Shown: positions 35,106 through 45,232 of the stretch, in pieces
Layout of the letters: every line of letters begins with the position of its first letter
Position numbering within the stretch: position 1 is the first letter of the stretch
Assembly (NCBI RefSeq): GCF_000090795.2
Contig: NW_003546290.1
Location: 1-64,000, forward strand
Reading direction: 5' to 3'
Length of the DNA stretch: 64,000 nucleotides
Origin: Amphimedon queenslandica
Taxonomy: Eukaryota > Porifera > Demospongiae > Haplosclerida > Niphatidae
The notes under the pieces: generated by a model
What the model was told of the DNA's origin: nothing
Databases searched by the model: none
Seen by the model: the letters and a program-made list of their open reading frames with translations, nothing else
Program-made: the position numbers and the translations under genes

Positions 35106-35780
35106 TTGAGAATGCTATCTCTGAGCCTGAGGTAAGCAATAGAAGAGAGAAAGGGGAAGTCATTTGTTTAAGTTTACATTATACATCTAAGCTGTTTGAC
35201 ATGACTACTGACATGTAAAAGTGAAAGCCATTTGACAAGTACAGTGGGCTCTTCTGCTCTGTTATAATCTACTTGCAGATACTTCTACTTCTCATCAATT
35301 GACAGTATGAATGTATGGAACTTGCTATTGCTTCACTTGTTGTTATTTATCTCATGTAGTTACAGGTGAGTACATATGTGTACTGAAATAAAGTTAAATT
35401 TGGATGCATTAAAGTAACTAATGAATACAACTTTTTTGTTTTAAGCTTCATCATTTTTCTATTCATGTACATGTAAGAGCACAACCTGCATGGCATTTCA
35501 TTTCTTGGACAAATTAAATTTGTTTTTAGAATCAAAAAAAATTAATTTTGTAATAAAGAACATCAACACAAAACTATTGGCTTAATTGTGACTTATAGGC
35601 ACTGCTATCAAACTATATAATCTAAAGCAGTATAGAAAGTGTATTTTTAAAAAGCCATTGTAGTCTCTCACTTTAACAGGTATTGATCTTATCATCAGAC
35701 AGAGATTAAGGAGTAATGAAATCATTAATCAAATTGTGAAAGGTTTATAGTCAATACAGAATATTACTTTGACTACACTT
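35106..35780. other. Intergenic, nothing firm
   Basis: No gene is seen. A possible short exon after TTTAACAG at 35681 ends quickly in a stop. Confidence 0.35.
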
Positions 35781-37160
35781 CAGTATCTTGTGGTAGCTCT
35801 CTCGTGTGGCAGAGAGATGGCGGTAGCTTGGGAGGATCACAAAGTGATTTCTGGTAGAGCTTCAGGCATTAGATTGATTTCTCTTTCATTACTCCAGCAA
35901 TGGATAGGGAAGGAATATACATATGTAGGCATAATGATAGTGTATCAGTTTCTCTAATGATAACTACTAGTAAGTGAAAATGAGAAGACAAGTGTTGTAC
36001 TGGTGTTTGTTATGATGCTGTATGAAAAGCTTTAATTAGAAAAAAATAATAACTATATTGTGCATGTAACCTGGTCTCGCTATGCATGCAATTATACCTG
36101 ATGAAAATGACAACAACTTTGGAAATATAATTACACTACTGTGATGTTTTTACATAGCTAATCCAGCAGTACAGTCTATGCATAAAAACATCACAGTATT
36201 AGCTGGTAACAATGTGTCTGTTGAGTATGTCTCATCAGAACCATTCATCACATCTACTGACATAACATGGTCCTTTAATGACACTCTAATTACTTCTACC
36301 TCATCAAATACATGTAAATATAACTTTGTTTTCAATAATCGTATATTAAATATACAGTCATGGATACATCTGATGATGGAGAGTTTAATATAACAGTGAA
36401 GGATAGTGTATCATGTGAGTATAATTATATTTCTATAAATAATTGTTTTGCTACATCTAATATTTATCATCTTTCATTTTCATGATATGCAAATGCATTC
36501 AAAAAATACATTTTACAATTAAATTTATTACCTCATGTCAACCCCCCTAAATGTATAAGTTTTTAAGGGTTAAATTATAATTTTCATGCTAAAACTATAA
36601 TAGAAAATATGCTATAGTAGTTATAATGATTGCCACAGCCAAAGTTTTAAATTAATTTTTACAGTTGATTGATTTATAATGTTTATGTAGCTCTTTGTTT
36701 GATTGTCCATGCATTGAGTAAACTCAGTCTAATTAAATGGGAAACATTTACTCGGAACTGATCAGTAAAAGGATCAATTGATATCATTAGCACTAATCCA
36801 GTGTAGATCTAATGGATCAGCACTGCCTGATGGACACGTCATTCACACAATGATAACTGATCACATATTGGTTAGTTTAAGCCATAGCATAATAGCATTG
36901 AATAGTACTGTATAGTCTGTTAAAAAGTAATTTACAAGAGGGAATAAGTCCCTATACATGTTGTTAAACATATGCAAATTAAGGCAAAACACATAATGAT
37001 CCCAAGCTACTTTATAATTCCCCTCTCTATAGTAATAGAATTAGTACTGTGGTATGTAACTGGCCAACAATCAGATGATTGCAGTAACTCCAGTACACTA
37101 GTAGATAAGGAACTCACTAACAGCCTAATGCTAAGAAAATCATTTCACTCTCAAGGATAA
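35781..37160 (+). pseudogene. Ig-domain receptor pseudogene, two Ig exons
   Basis: The exon at about 35781-35969 (after a TTCAG acceptor, donor GTAAGT) reads SVSCGSSLVWQRDGGSLGGS and ends DREGIYICRHNDSVSVSLMI, an Ig fold with its paired cysteines; two in-frame stops interrupt it. The exon at 36155-36416 (acceptor TTTTTACATAG, donor GTGAGT) reads NITVLAGNNVSVEYVSSEPF, then STDITWSFNDT, and after a one-base loss DTSDDGEFNITVKDSV, a second Ig domain. Near 36985-37160 an open frame with IIPLSIVIELVLWYV could be a membrane segment, followed by STLVDKELTNSLM, which is duplicated elsewhere in the array. It is a cell-surface receptor or adhesion gene that has lost function; the family within the Ig receptors is not clear. 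Confidence 0.55.
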
Positions 37161-37231
37161 TAATCAACCAAAATCTACAATGCATAGTCAAACAATAATG
37201 ATTATTATTTAAAATGTCAACAATAACAATA

Positions 37232-37390
37232 CATTGGAACCTCTGATAACGAAACTTCTTTTTAAAAAACCACTATGCATTGAAAAAAAATTAATGCACC
37301 AACTTCATTCCTTAAATCTCTTTAATGAAACTTTCAGGTAATGAAAAAAATTTGTTATCCCAAAAGTTTTGTTTTTCAACAGTTCAACTG
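37232..37390. mobile_element. Mariner/Tigger-like MITE with TA duplication
   Basis: The left end CATTGGAACCTCTGATAACG and the reverse complement of the right end (CAGTTGAAC...) are similar, and the element is flanked by TA on both sides. This is the pattern of Tc1/mariner-type miniature elements. It lies 3' of the 37.6 kb TRIM-NHL gene. Confidence 0.6.
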
Positions 37391-37551
37391 TATATGACTG
37401 AAATTTCTAAATTTTGATTGGAATCAGCTCAAACTAGATATGCAACATCAGAGCATGTATAGAGCACTATTTTGCATCACATCATTTAGTGATAAAATAA
37501 CATATCAACTATTTATAATAGTAAAGAAAATAATCCAACTATTGTTAAAAA

Positions 37552-39627
37552 TTAATAAATAATAAGTCGGGATTTTTTAAAATCACAAACATACAAGAAT
37601 CCATCTTTATCAAATGTTAATCCACTAGGATTATCAAACTGATCAATATTACTGCCTTTCCTTCTAAACTTACTAACAAACACGCCATCACTGGTGAAGA
37701 CTGATATACGATTATTACCCCATTCACTAACATACACTAGACCAGTAGCTGCAGTGTCTATTGCTATACCATATGGAGTATTAAGCTGCCCGTAACTAAA
37801 TATTCTATTACCAAACTGACTTATATAATTTCCATCTGAAAGGAACTTTTGAATGCGATTATTCAAGCAATCAGTAACATACACTAATCCTTGACTGTCA
37901 ATAGCAATGTCATGTGGAGACTGAAACTGTCCATTAGCTGATCCTTTACTACCAAATGAATGAGAGAAGGTTAGATCAGAATTTAAGACTTGTATACGAT
38001 GATTGTCTTTATCAGCAATATAAACCTGTCCTGTTATAGGAGAAATGGCTATACCAGCAGGATACTTGAATTGTAGTGGTCCACTGCCCTCCTCACCAAC
38101 TGATGCTATAAGGTATCCATCCATGCTTATCTTCTGGATCCTGTGCCTATCAGATACAAGAATAAATTTGTCTGGAGTAATGGCTACACATGGAGGAGAA
38201 GAAAATTTGACATTACCACTTCCTCCTACCCCTCCTAATAATTTTAATTCCTTTCCTTCTCTATCCAGTATTGTTACACAGTTACCACCATACTCAGTTA
38301 TTATAACTAGATTATCATCACTTATAGCAACTCCACAGGGATAATTAAGCTCAGTTATAGTACGTACTGGAGTGACGTTATCAAGGTAAGGATTGATAGG
38401 GATGACTAGTGAGGTATCCTCAAGGTGTACATCATATACTTGTACCTTTACTGTATGAGTACCACTGGTTGAAGGGTTACACTGTATCCTATACACTCCA
38501 GGATCAGTGATGGTGGTAGTGACTGTAGTGTGAATGAGTTGATAACATTTATCAACTGGTACTAGACTACACCTCAGAGAAGAGAGGGGAACACACAAAA
38601 CAGATGAATCTGGTGCCTCCATTGATAATAGAAATGAAACTTTCTTCTCTTTTGGTAGACGTTCACAGCAACCAACTTTCTTCACTCTACACTGCTGTAG
38701 TGCAGTAGATGAGTAGGTCACAATATCTCCAAGTTGATGCAGTGATTTGATATTTTTACTAAATACAAAGTCGGCTTTTTCCTTTGGATGTAACCCCTCC
38801 ACATTGATCTGTGCAGTAACTTCACTCATATGCTCCATCATCTGTTTCTTAGACCTCAGGAATTGTTGAGGACTGCCTGTCTTCAAATTCTGCTCCAGAT
38901 AACCCTCAACATCCTCCAGAAGATTCAACCTGTTTTCTGCTGATTTCATTTGCTCTGACAGCACTTTTAGTTTAGCATCAGTGACCCTCTTTGCCTGCTC
39001 AGTCAGTTTCCTCTCTGACTGGCGAAGAACATTGATCATTTCCTCTACCATTTCATGTATTTCTCCTAAAACTCCTTGTCCTCTCTCTCTGATCTCACCC
39101 TCTCTCTCTGCTAGAGCAGATAGGACCTTCTTGAGTGCTTCCTTCTTTCCCTCAACTGGTGATAGACATTCTCTTAACTTTTGACAGTGTTTAGTGTAAC
39201 TGTCAGCAATTAAGTCATATTCATGATGTTCGTGATTATGAAATTGACAGATTACACAGATTAATGATTCACAAGTTTCACAGAAGAACTCCAAAGCCTT
39301 TTCATGATCACTACACATGGCCTCTTGAGTATTTGCTAATCTAAGACTGTATATTTCTTTGAGGTTGATGAGGTGAAATGCTACAGGAAAGGCTCCTGCT
39401 CCTTCTTCTGGTAACTCTGTACAATGACGACAAATGGGACAAGAGAAGTAATAGGTCTCATTCTTCTTATCCAGAGGTAATCCCTCCAGACAGTGCTGAC
39501 AGAATGAATGTAGGCATTCAGGTAAAGTCTTAGGGTTGGTATAGTGGCCAAGACACACAGGACAGGTGAGCTGTTCCTCCAGTTCAAGGAGACCAGGAGA
39601 AGAAGATGAAGATGGTGTGGTTGCCAT
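37552..39627 (-). CDS. TRIM-NHL E3 ubiquitin ligase, one B-box, intact
   Basis: The product has 691 residues in a single exon, starting MATTPSSSSSPGLLELEEQL. RING is C22, C25, C38, H40, C43, C46, C63, C66; one residue is inserted before the third ligand (TLPECLHSFC instead of TLPC(H/L)HSFC). One B-box follows (C105, H108, C116, C119, C124, C127, H132, H135), then coiled coil, filamin-type domain and six NHL repeats. The end is divergent (FKKSRLIIY instead of NRRLVVY). The predicted activity is ubiquitin ligation, with the NHL propeller as the recognition surface. It lies next to USP9X-like remnants at 40.4-41.0 kb and Ig-receptor remnants at 35.8-37.2 kb. GGAGGAAGTTATGATAG is found about 166 bases upstream of the start. 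No lesion is visible. Confidence 0.9.
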   Translation of the reverse strand: MATTPSSSSSPGLLELEEQLTCPVCLGHYTNPKTLPECLHSFCQHCLEGLPLDKKNETYYFSCPICRHCTELPEEGAGAFPVAFHLINLKEIYSLRLANTQEAMCSDHEKALEFFCETCESLICVICQFHNHEHHEYDLIADSYTKHCQKLRECLSPVEGKKEALKKVLSALAEREGEIRERGQGVLGEIHEMVEEMINVLRQSERKLTEQAKRVTDAKLKVLSEQMKSAENRLNLLEDVEGYLEQNLKTGSPQQFLRSKKQMMEHMSEVTAQINVEGLHPKEKADFVFSKNIKSLHQLGDIVTYSSTALQQCRVKKVGCCERLPKEKKVSFLLSMEAPDSSVLCVPLSSLRCSLVPVDKCYQLIHTTVTTTITDPGVYRIQCNPSTSGTHTVKVQVYDVHLEDTSLVIPINPYLDNVTPVRTITELNYPCGVAISDDNLVIITEYGGNCVTILDREGKELKLLGGVGGSGNVKFSSPPCVAITPDKFILVSDRHRIQKISMDGYLIASVGEEGSGPLQFKYPAGIAISPITGQVYIADKDNHRIQVLNSDLTFSHSFGSKGSANGQFQSPHDIAIDSQGLVYVTDCLNNRIQKFLSDGNYISQFGNRIFSYGQLNTPYGIAIDTAATGLVYVSEWGNNRISVFTSDGVFVSKFRRKGSNIDQFDNPSGLTFDKDGFLYVCDFKKSRLIIY

Positions 39628-40354
39628 TCAATACTGTATGGTAAGTAAGGTAGAAGACAGTATCCAAAGACTGAATGAATAGCAGTGAAGTAGCAGGAAC
39701 AAAAAAGAATGGAAATTTAGGAAAGCAAAATGAGTGACTGAGAATAGCCTTGAGAACAGTTTGAAAAAATAGTCATGAGTGACTTGATTGGAGGAAGTTA
39801 TGATAGCTACAATAACTACAATACTGAAGGTAATCCTTAACTAGTGATAAGGGCTTTAACAATATTCACATGTTGTGCATGTATCATTTTTTTGAGGTTT
39901 ACATGCATATAGTCTGCAACTGTGTGATTCAGAAAAATTATACAAGTCATAAAATAAATAAATAAATTATATGACATCTATTTTAACGTATCCACTATCC
40001 AGATGTATTAGTAGATTAAATTTACACATGAAATGCTCTGGAGCACAAGGAGAATGCATGAAATGCATTAGTGGGCCCACCCCCACAAAGAACACCTACT
40101 GTACATATACACTGAAGTGGTATGCTTGCCTTTCAAATGTTTCCTGACTATATCACATCAATTGACATTATTATACATAGTTATACATGTACATGTAACT
40201 AGGAGTGATGTACAAGGCAAACAGACAGACATCCCACAAGTACGAACTTCACCAAAATAAAGCAAAGCATTTTAATACATACATGTAAAATAGGAAACAA
40301 TAATTTACGCGTATAATATATAATACACATAATAAATAAAATACATTGCTATAC
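39628..40354. other. Intergenic, TRIM-NHL upstream region
   Basis: It contains the shared GGAAGTTATGATAG motif near 39793 and the palindrome TACATGTACATGTA near 40190. No gene is seen. Confidence 0.4.
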
Positions 40355-40916
40355 CTTGAGTCCTCTTCCTCTCTCTCCACTCCCAATGTAGTCTCTCTTA
40401 TCCCCGGCTACATGTACAACTGCTGTAGGACTGTATTCATGTAACAAGTGGCCCCAGCATTCTTAAGACCAACGTCACCACAGGGACATCTACCAATGGT
40501 GAGCAGACAAAACGAAAAGTATAGTAGAGTAATGGAAGAGAAACATGAAACAGAGAGAGAGAGGAGAGGGTGTGAGAGAGAGAAAAAGAGGGAGGACATA
40601 AGTAATTAGATACATTAATGACATGTAACATTATAATGTTATTATTACTCTAACTTAGGTATCACTTACTATACCTCCCTCCCTCTACCCACCTCTCTTA
40701 TTTCCTCCTCTCCTTCTTTCTCTCTTTCTATCTCCCTCTCTCTCTCTCCCCCCCTTCCTCACCTCCTATTCTTTAGAGTTCATTAGTCTAAAGCTGTGAT
40801 GCATTGCTATCAACCTATTGGCTACAGACTTCAAGTTAGCAAAACAGTCTATAGGGAATTCAATGAGGAGATCATAGGCAGCAACACTAGCAGCAACATC
40901 ACAATATCTATTGGAG

Positions 40917-40990
<74 letters not shown>

Positions 40991-41015
40991 GCACAGTAAA
41001 TATTGAAAGAACAAG
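40355..41015 (-). pseudogene. USP9X-like Cys-box and preceding exon, broken copy
   Basis: The minus-strand exon 40355-40499 reads [20 protein letters not shown], then LQQLYM, followed by an in-frame TAG where the 22.7 kb copy has Lys. The exon at about 40790-40915 reads DVAASVAAYDLLIEFPIDCF, then ANLKSVANRLIAMHHS, after an acceptor next to the trinucleotide run. The order and spacing match the copy at 22.68-23.25 kb, so the two blocks are duplicates of the protease catalytic start. The tract 40680-40760 is pyrimidine-rich in both copies. Confidence 0.6.
40918..40990. repeat. (AAT)n microsatellite
   Basis: About 24 uninterrupted AAT units. Poly-Tyr or poly-Ile frames through it are artefacts. 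Confidence 0.95.
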
Positions 41016-41086
41016 TACATACATACATGTACATGTATACTCTACAATAACAGCTAAATTATCACAGATGCCAATCTACAATTCCC

Positions 41087-41275
41087 TCAATAACTACACA
41101 GTAAAACATCTATATGACAGAAGTAAAAAATATTGTGGATGATTGTTTCCAGGACTTCCTTTGATAAATAGTAAATAATAATGACTAGAGCAAGTATTAT
41201 CTCAATACTAAGAACCGCAGCTACTGACTCAGGACTGAAATCACCAGGAAAAGTATAATTCCTTTCCATCCTTTT
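41087..41275 (-). pseudogene. Partial duplicate of the GPCR 5' end
   Basis: It starts MERNYTFPGDFSPESVAAVL, nearly identical to the GPCR at 41.9-42.9 kb, but loses about 30 bases of the first membrane segment. It then continues out of frame through a sequence matching the first loop, and nothing of the remaining helices follows. It is a tandem remnant left by partial duplication. Confidence 0.75.
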
Positions 41276-41551
41276 CTTTTACAAGACTACATTATAAACT
41301 AACAAACAAAAATCACTCAATATATATGTATGCATACACAAACGTAACTTAGCTAAAAATACATCCCTTGAAATGAAACTAGATCTGTTAAGGATTTGCT
41401 TGCACAAGATAAGTAAGCTAAAAGTCAGTTTTTGTACACTTGTGCTTCATTTGCTAAACTCAATTGACCGAAGATGGAAGAGCTATGGTCAACTGTTATC
41501 ACTATTATACCTAGAGTGCTATCATTATAAATTTATAATGCTGTTAGTGCC

Positions 41552-41712
41552 ATATAGGGATTTTATTTTGTTGGTATAAAATTTCGCAAATCTTACCTTC
41601 TGCAGCCATTTTTCCTAGTGTACCACACCATTTTTGTGGAATTTAATTTTGTGAATTCAATAAAAACGCAAAAATAGCAAAATTTATTTCTAGTGAAATA
41701 TAACCCCTATAT
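41552..41712. mobile_element. TIR element, 161 bases
   Basis: The ends ATATAGGGATTTTATTTTG and the reverse complement of the right end (ATATAGGGGTTATATTTC) form imperfect inverted repeats. It is non-coding. Confidence 0.6.
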
Positions 41713-41880
41713 AGTCTTTATGAAATAATAATAATAACAAATACACTCAACTTTATAAAAAATAAGATAATGACACAAACAACAAAGGGAGTGTTCTGCA
41801 TGCATGCATACATGGTGACTGTAGCATTAAAAAATTTATACTCAAGAAGAGAGTCAATGGATGAAGGTAATGTACAATGT

Positions 41881-42891
41881 TTATACATCAAGTGAGCTAA
41901 CACGTATATCCAGCACAGCAGATGATGAATTACATGTACTTGATATAGCTAATGGATAAGATTTATTCTTCAATATCTTACAACAAACAATATTAGCAAT
42001 AACACTATTGATCTCTGGCCTAAAGTAGGCCTGAATAACTGGACTCAAGGTAATGACCAGGAAAAAGAATATAACAGCAGTTATCATAAGGACACCAGGA
42101 AAATCAACAATAGCTAATAAAGCAGAGAAGAATATGCTAGGAGTGAAGAATATCCCATAGACTAGCATCATGGATCCAAATATCCCAAACAATCTCTTCT
42201 TCTTTGAAGCATAGACACCCTCGCCTACTATCATTGACTGATTATTAATAAACTTACGAGTGAAACAAAATGTCCAAACTGATGTGATAATAATGATTAT
42301 AAATATCAATGAAGCAAAGAAAAAACGGAAGATAGCCATAACAGGGCTAGTAGTAAAAGCATAGCAAACTCCTAGATAATTTATATAGCGGAATTCAACA
42401 CCAGAGCCATCAATGAATCCTGAAGAGAAGAAGGCTGTATCAAAACTCCACACAATAATGACAAGGACCAGAGCTATCCTTGGAGTCATGAATCGCTTGT
42501 GGAGATGAGGTTTTACTATAAAAAGGAACCGATCGATTGAGACAAGACACAGCGTCATAAGCATCACATAGATACTGAGTAAATTCACAAAACCAGTAAA
42601 ACCACATGTTCCTTGCTTCTCCTCATCAGTACTACCAATGATCCATTCACGAGCAGCTAATGCACTGATAGTGAAAGGAAGATAGAGCGTTAATACAAGG
42701 TGTGCCAGTATGAGAGAAGTAAAGAATATTGTTGATGATTGTTTCCAGGACTTCCTTTGATAAATAGTAATGACTAGTACAACACCATTAGCTATGAGAG
42801 CTAGTATCATCTCAATACTAAGAACTGCTGCTACTGCCTCAGGACTGAAATCACCAGTAAAAGTATAATTTCTTTCCATCCTTTCTATCAC
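41881..42891 (-). CDS. Rhodopsin-type (class A) G-protein-coupled receptor
   Basis: The product has 336 residues in one exon with seven hydrophobic segments: about 18-44, 54-79, 99-125, 138-158, 184-210, 233-262 and 265-290. Class A marks include N35 in helix 1, C96 at the top of helix 3 with C176 in the second extracellular loop (the usual disulfide), and a DRF motif (D120-F122) for DRY at the end of helix 3. SPVIQAYF stands in place of NPxxY in helix 7. The short N-terminus carries one N-glycosylation site (NYT at 8-10). The C-tail is short and Ser/Cys-rich, with CC at 303-304 as a possible palmitoylation site. The ligand is not predictable. The start could also be Met5, which is the start seen in the adjacent broken duplicate. 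Confidence 0.85.
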   Translation of the reverse strand: MIERMERNYTFTGDFSPEAVAAVLSIEMILALIANGVVLVITIYQRKSWKQSSTIFFTSLILAHLVLTLYLPFTISALAAREWIIGSTDEEKQGTCGFTGFVNLLSIYVMLMTLCLVSIDRFLFIVKPHLHKRFMTPRIALVLVIIVWSFDTAFFSSGFIDGSGVEFRYINYLGVCYAFTTSPVMAIFRFFFASLIFIIIIITSVWTFCFTRKFINNQSMIVGEGVYASKKKRLFGIFGSMMLVYGIFFTPSIFFSALLAIVDFPGVLMITAVIFFFLVITLSPVIQAYFRPEINSVIANIVCCKILKNKSYPLAISSTCNSSSAVLDIRVSSLDV

Positions 42892-43165
42892 AAGACTAAA
42901 CTAATAAACAAAGATCACTTAATATATGAACATACTTATGTGTATGTAAATGAATATCTGTCATATATGGTATTCATGTAGATTTGCATGTAAATTTTTA
43001 AAAGCAACAAAGCTTGGGAAAATTTCCTTTGAAATGATATCATATATATGATACTATATATATATACATGATATATATGATATGATACATATATGATACC
43101 ATATGTCCTTTGCTTGTACTAGTACATGTAAACTAAATTTTTGTGTACATGAACTTCCTTTATTG
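42892..43165. other. Low-complexity TA-rich spacer
   Basis: About 43035-43110 is made of ATATATGATA-type units. No gene is seen. Confidence 0.6.
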
Positions 43166-43810
43166 CTATAGTCGGTTTCAATTGAGTTTGACCGGATGTT
43201 TTCGTCATCAAAACGTCACGTGTAGCCACACCCACACACAAATAAAATGGCTGAAAACTCATGCTCTTTTCTTCTTGTTGTAACTTGTTTATTCTCCTCT
43301 TTTGGTCACTGTTAACCCTGCAATTGACATGGAGGATCTTTGTGCTTGCTATTACCTGAAGAAAGAAGTGAGATGTGTAAAATTTCAATCGAGTTTCTGA
43401 GCGTCAATAGTGACGACAAATAAAGAAGGCTTACAGAGGCACAGCAGAGTAAGTGAGACTTCTTTCTGGAGTGCAAATTAAGTCTTCTAGTTCAATTATA
43501 TCTTGGCCTGGAGTGTTGCATTTGCTTTATTTGATTTTTAAATAATAAAACAGGATTACTGATATATTTAATGAAATGCAAATTATATTTACGAAGCTTT
43601 TCGTCATGAAACATCACGGTGGCTCCCTTTCATGTTTACCGGAAGAACCTTTTGAGAACCTTTCAGAGTACCTAATGACTCCAAAATTGGTACAAATTTT
43701 TGGAAGAACCCGTTTTGCAACCATACCAAGTTTCAAGCTGCTAGCATAAACTATGAAGAAGTTATAAGGGTGGGTCAGTGGTCAAACTCAACTGAAGCCG
43801 ACTTTACTAT
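43166..43810. mobile_element. TIR element, about 645 bases
   Basis: TATAGTCGGTTTCAATTGAG / TTTGACC at the left is mirrored by GGTCAAACTCAACTGAAGCCGAC...CTATA at the right. A second inner pair (TTTTCGTCAT...AAC(G)TCACG) is visible. No transposase frame is seen. Confidence 0.7.
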
Positions 43811-43818
43811 ATACATTT

Positions 43819-44157
43819 TACAATTTACATATTTGTGCTTTATTTATGTACTGTATTTGCCTGATTAGAAGCCCGGGCATTTATTCATTAACAAGGAAAA
43901 AAATTTGCTTAAAAAGAAAAATAGTTGCTAAAAGCCGGAAATCAAACCCATGTCCCCTAGGTTGTCAAACTGTGCTTCAAGAGTTGAGCTATTTGGAGCA
44001 ATCTAAAGTTGAGGTTACCTAAATTGGGTAAAATATGCACATCTATAGTGAGAATATTTTAAGGATGGGCGTTTATTTAAGCTGGGCTTCTAATCAGGCA
44101 AATACGGTACAATTGTACATGTACATGTACATAAATAAAGCACAAATATGTAATTGT
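43819..44157. mobile_element. TIR element carrying a tRNA-like segment (second copy)
   Basis: The core arms TACTGTATTTGCCTGATTAG and CTAATCAGGCAAATACGGTA (43849-44109) enclose CCCGGGC(A/G)TTTATT, as in the 0.8 kb element. An outer inverted pair (ACATATTTGTGCTTTATTTA and its complement) extends to 43819 and 44157. Confidence 0.75.
43921..44005 (-). other. tRNA-like segment, decayed
   Basis: On the minus strand, TAGCTCAACTC (box A, one mismatch) is followed by GGGTTTGATTTCC (box B, one mismatch) about 43 bases later. It lies wholly inside the TIR element. Confidence 0.45.
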
Positions 44158-44506
44158 ACACAAGTAAATAAAAAAATTAAAAATGGGAAAATAGTAGGAT
44201 TAAATTGTAAAATAGCAAGGAAACAAATCATCACCATGCAACACCATTACATGAAGATTATTACCCAAAAGCACAGTATGCACACAGCTACGATAGCCCT
44301 AGAAGCCTTTACCTTCATGCACTGATGCAGGATTTCTTACCACACCAGTTTGCAAGTACCCTCTTGCTTCTTTACTGTTTTCCCAATTGGATCCTACTAT
44401 TTTTCCATTTTTAATGGTTTTTTTATTTACCGTACTTCCTCAAATGGGGCCCTACTCAAATATGCACCTATCACTAATTATATTACCATTATAGTTTATC
44501 CCAGTA

Positions 44507-44846
44507 TAGAGCTGTTGCACGGATGTAATCAACGGGGTAGGTGGAGCTTCCTGTCGGCCATCTTGAGTGGCAAGAATGTACACGCAATGAATGGAGGAAT
44601 GGAAAGAAACTGCGATTTTTCATCAAAGAGATATGATACTTTGCTGCAGAATATTATAGAGACTTCTTTACTCAATATCTTCATCTCCTATCTTGCATTA
44701 GCCTGGAATGTCAACTGCAGAATTTATTTAAATTTTTTTCTCCGTTCCCCCATTCATTCTTGGCCTTCTTGCCACCCAACATGGCGGACAATTTAGCTCA
44801 ATTTTAGCCACACCCTCCCGTTGATTACTTCCGTGCAACAGCTCTA
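44507..44846. mobile_element. Nested TIR element, 340 bases
   Basis: TAGAGCTGTTGCACGGATGT / AATCAACGGG is the reverse complement of CCCGTTGATTACTTCCGTGC / AACAGCTCTA with few mismatches, and imperfect pairing continues inward (GCCATCTTG / CAACATGGC). It interrupts the element at 44429-45015. Confidence 0.8.
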
Positions 44847-44870
44847 TTATGTGCCCCTCTGTTTAGAGTG

Positions 44871-44945
44871 GTCCAAATAGCCTAATTGTTCATCCTCAGT
44901 CCTCAGAACATAGAGTCGCAGGATTAAGCCCTGGTTTTGGCACAT
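44871..44945 (+). other. tRNA-like segment
   Basis: Box A TAGCCTAATTG (44878-44888) matches the consensus. A box-B-like GGATTAAGCCC (44921-44931) has one mismatch. It ends in a T-rich run. Confidence 0.45.
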
Positions 44946-45232
44946 TTTTATTTATTTTTTTGTGATCTTTGCAATAAGCAATAAACGCCTGAGCTCTTTT
45001 TCGAGGAAATACGGTGCTTGTTTCCATTTCTGTATTAATTATTTATTGGACTACTTATAAATGATTTAAATTTACAAGATTTAATACTTATGTCTTATTG
45101 TAAATGTGCAGTAGTGTGCGTATCGAAATGTAGTATTAGACAAGAATATGGATCTAACATGAATGAACTAACCTAATAATCTTTTCAAGAGAAAAATTAA
45201 AACATTCTGTGCGCCTTTCCCACAGTACTAGG

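Larger units (their letters stand above)
44429..45015. mobile_element. TIR element with tRNA-like segment and nested element
   Basis: The ends ACCGTACTTCCTCAA and TCGAGGAAATACGGT are inverted repeats related to those at 829-1092. A second element, 44507-44846, is inserted in it, so the original length is about 247 bases. The inner right arm contains ATAAACGCCTGAGC, comparable with the CGCCCGGGC motif of the sister elements. Confidence 0.75.

Noticed and set aside
38045-39184. Plus-strand frames inside the 37.6 kb TRIM-NHL gene, and similar antisense or offset frames in the other copies
   Set aside because: They are shadows of well-supported coding sequence in another frame, without motifs of their own.
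40766-41034. Frames with long poly-Tyr or poly-Ile runs on both strands
   Set aside because: They are translations of the (AAT)n microsatellite at 40918-40990. Only the flanking minus-strand helix exon is protein-like.
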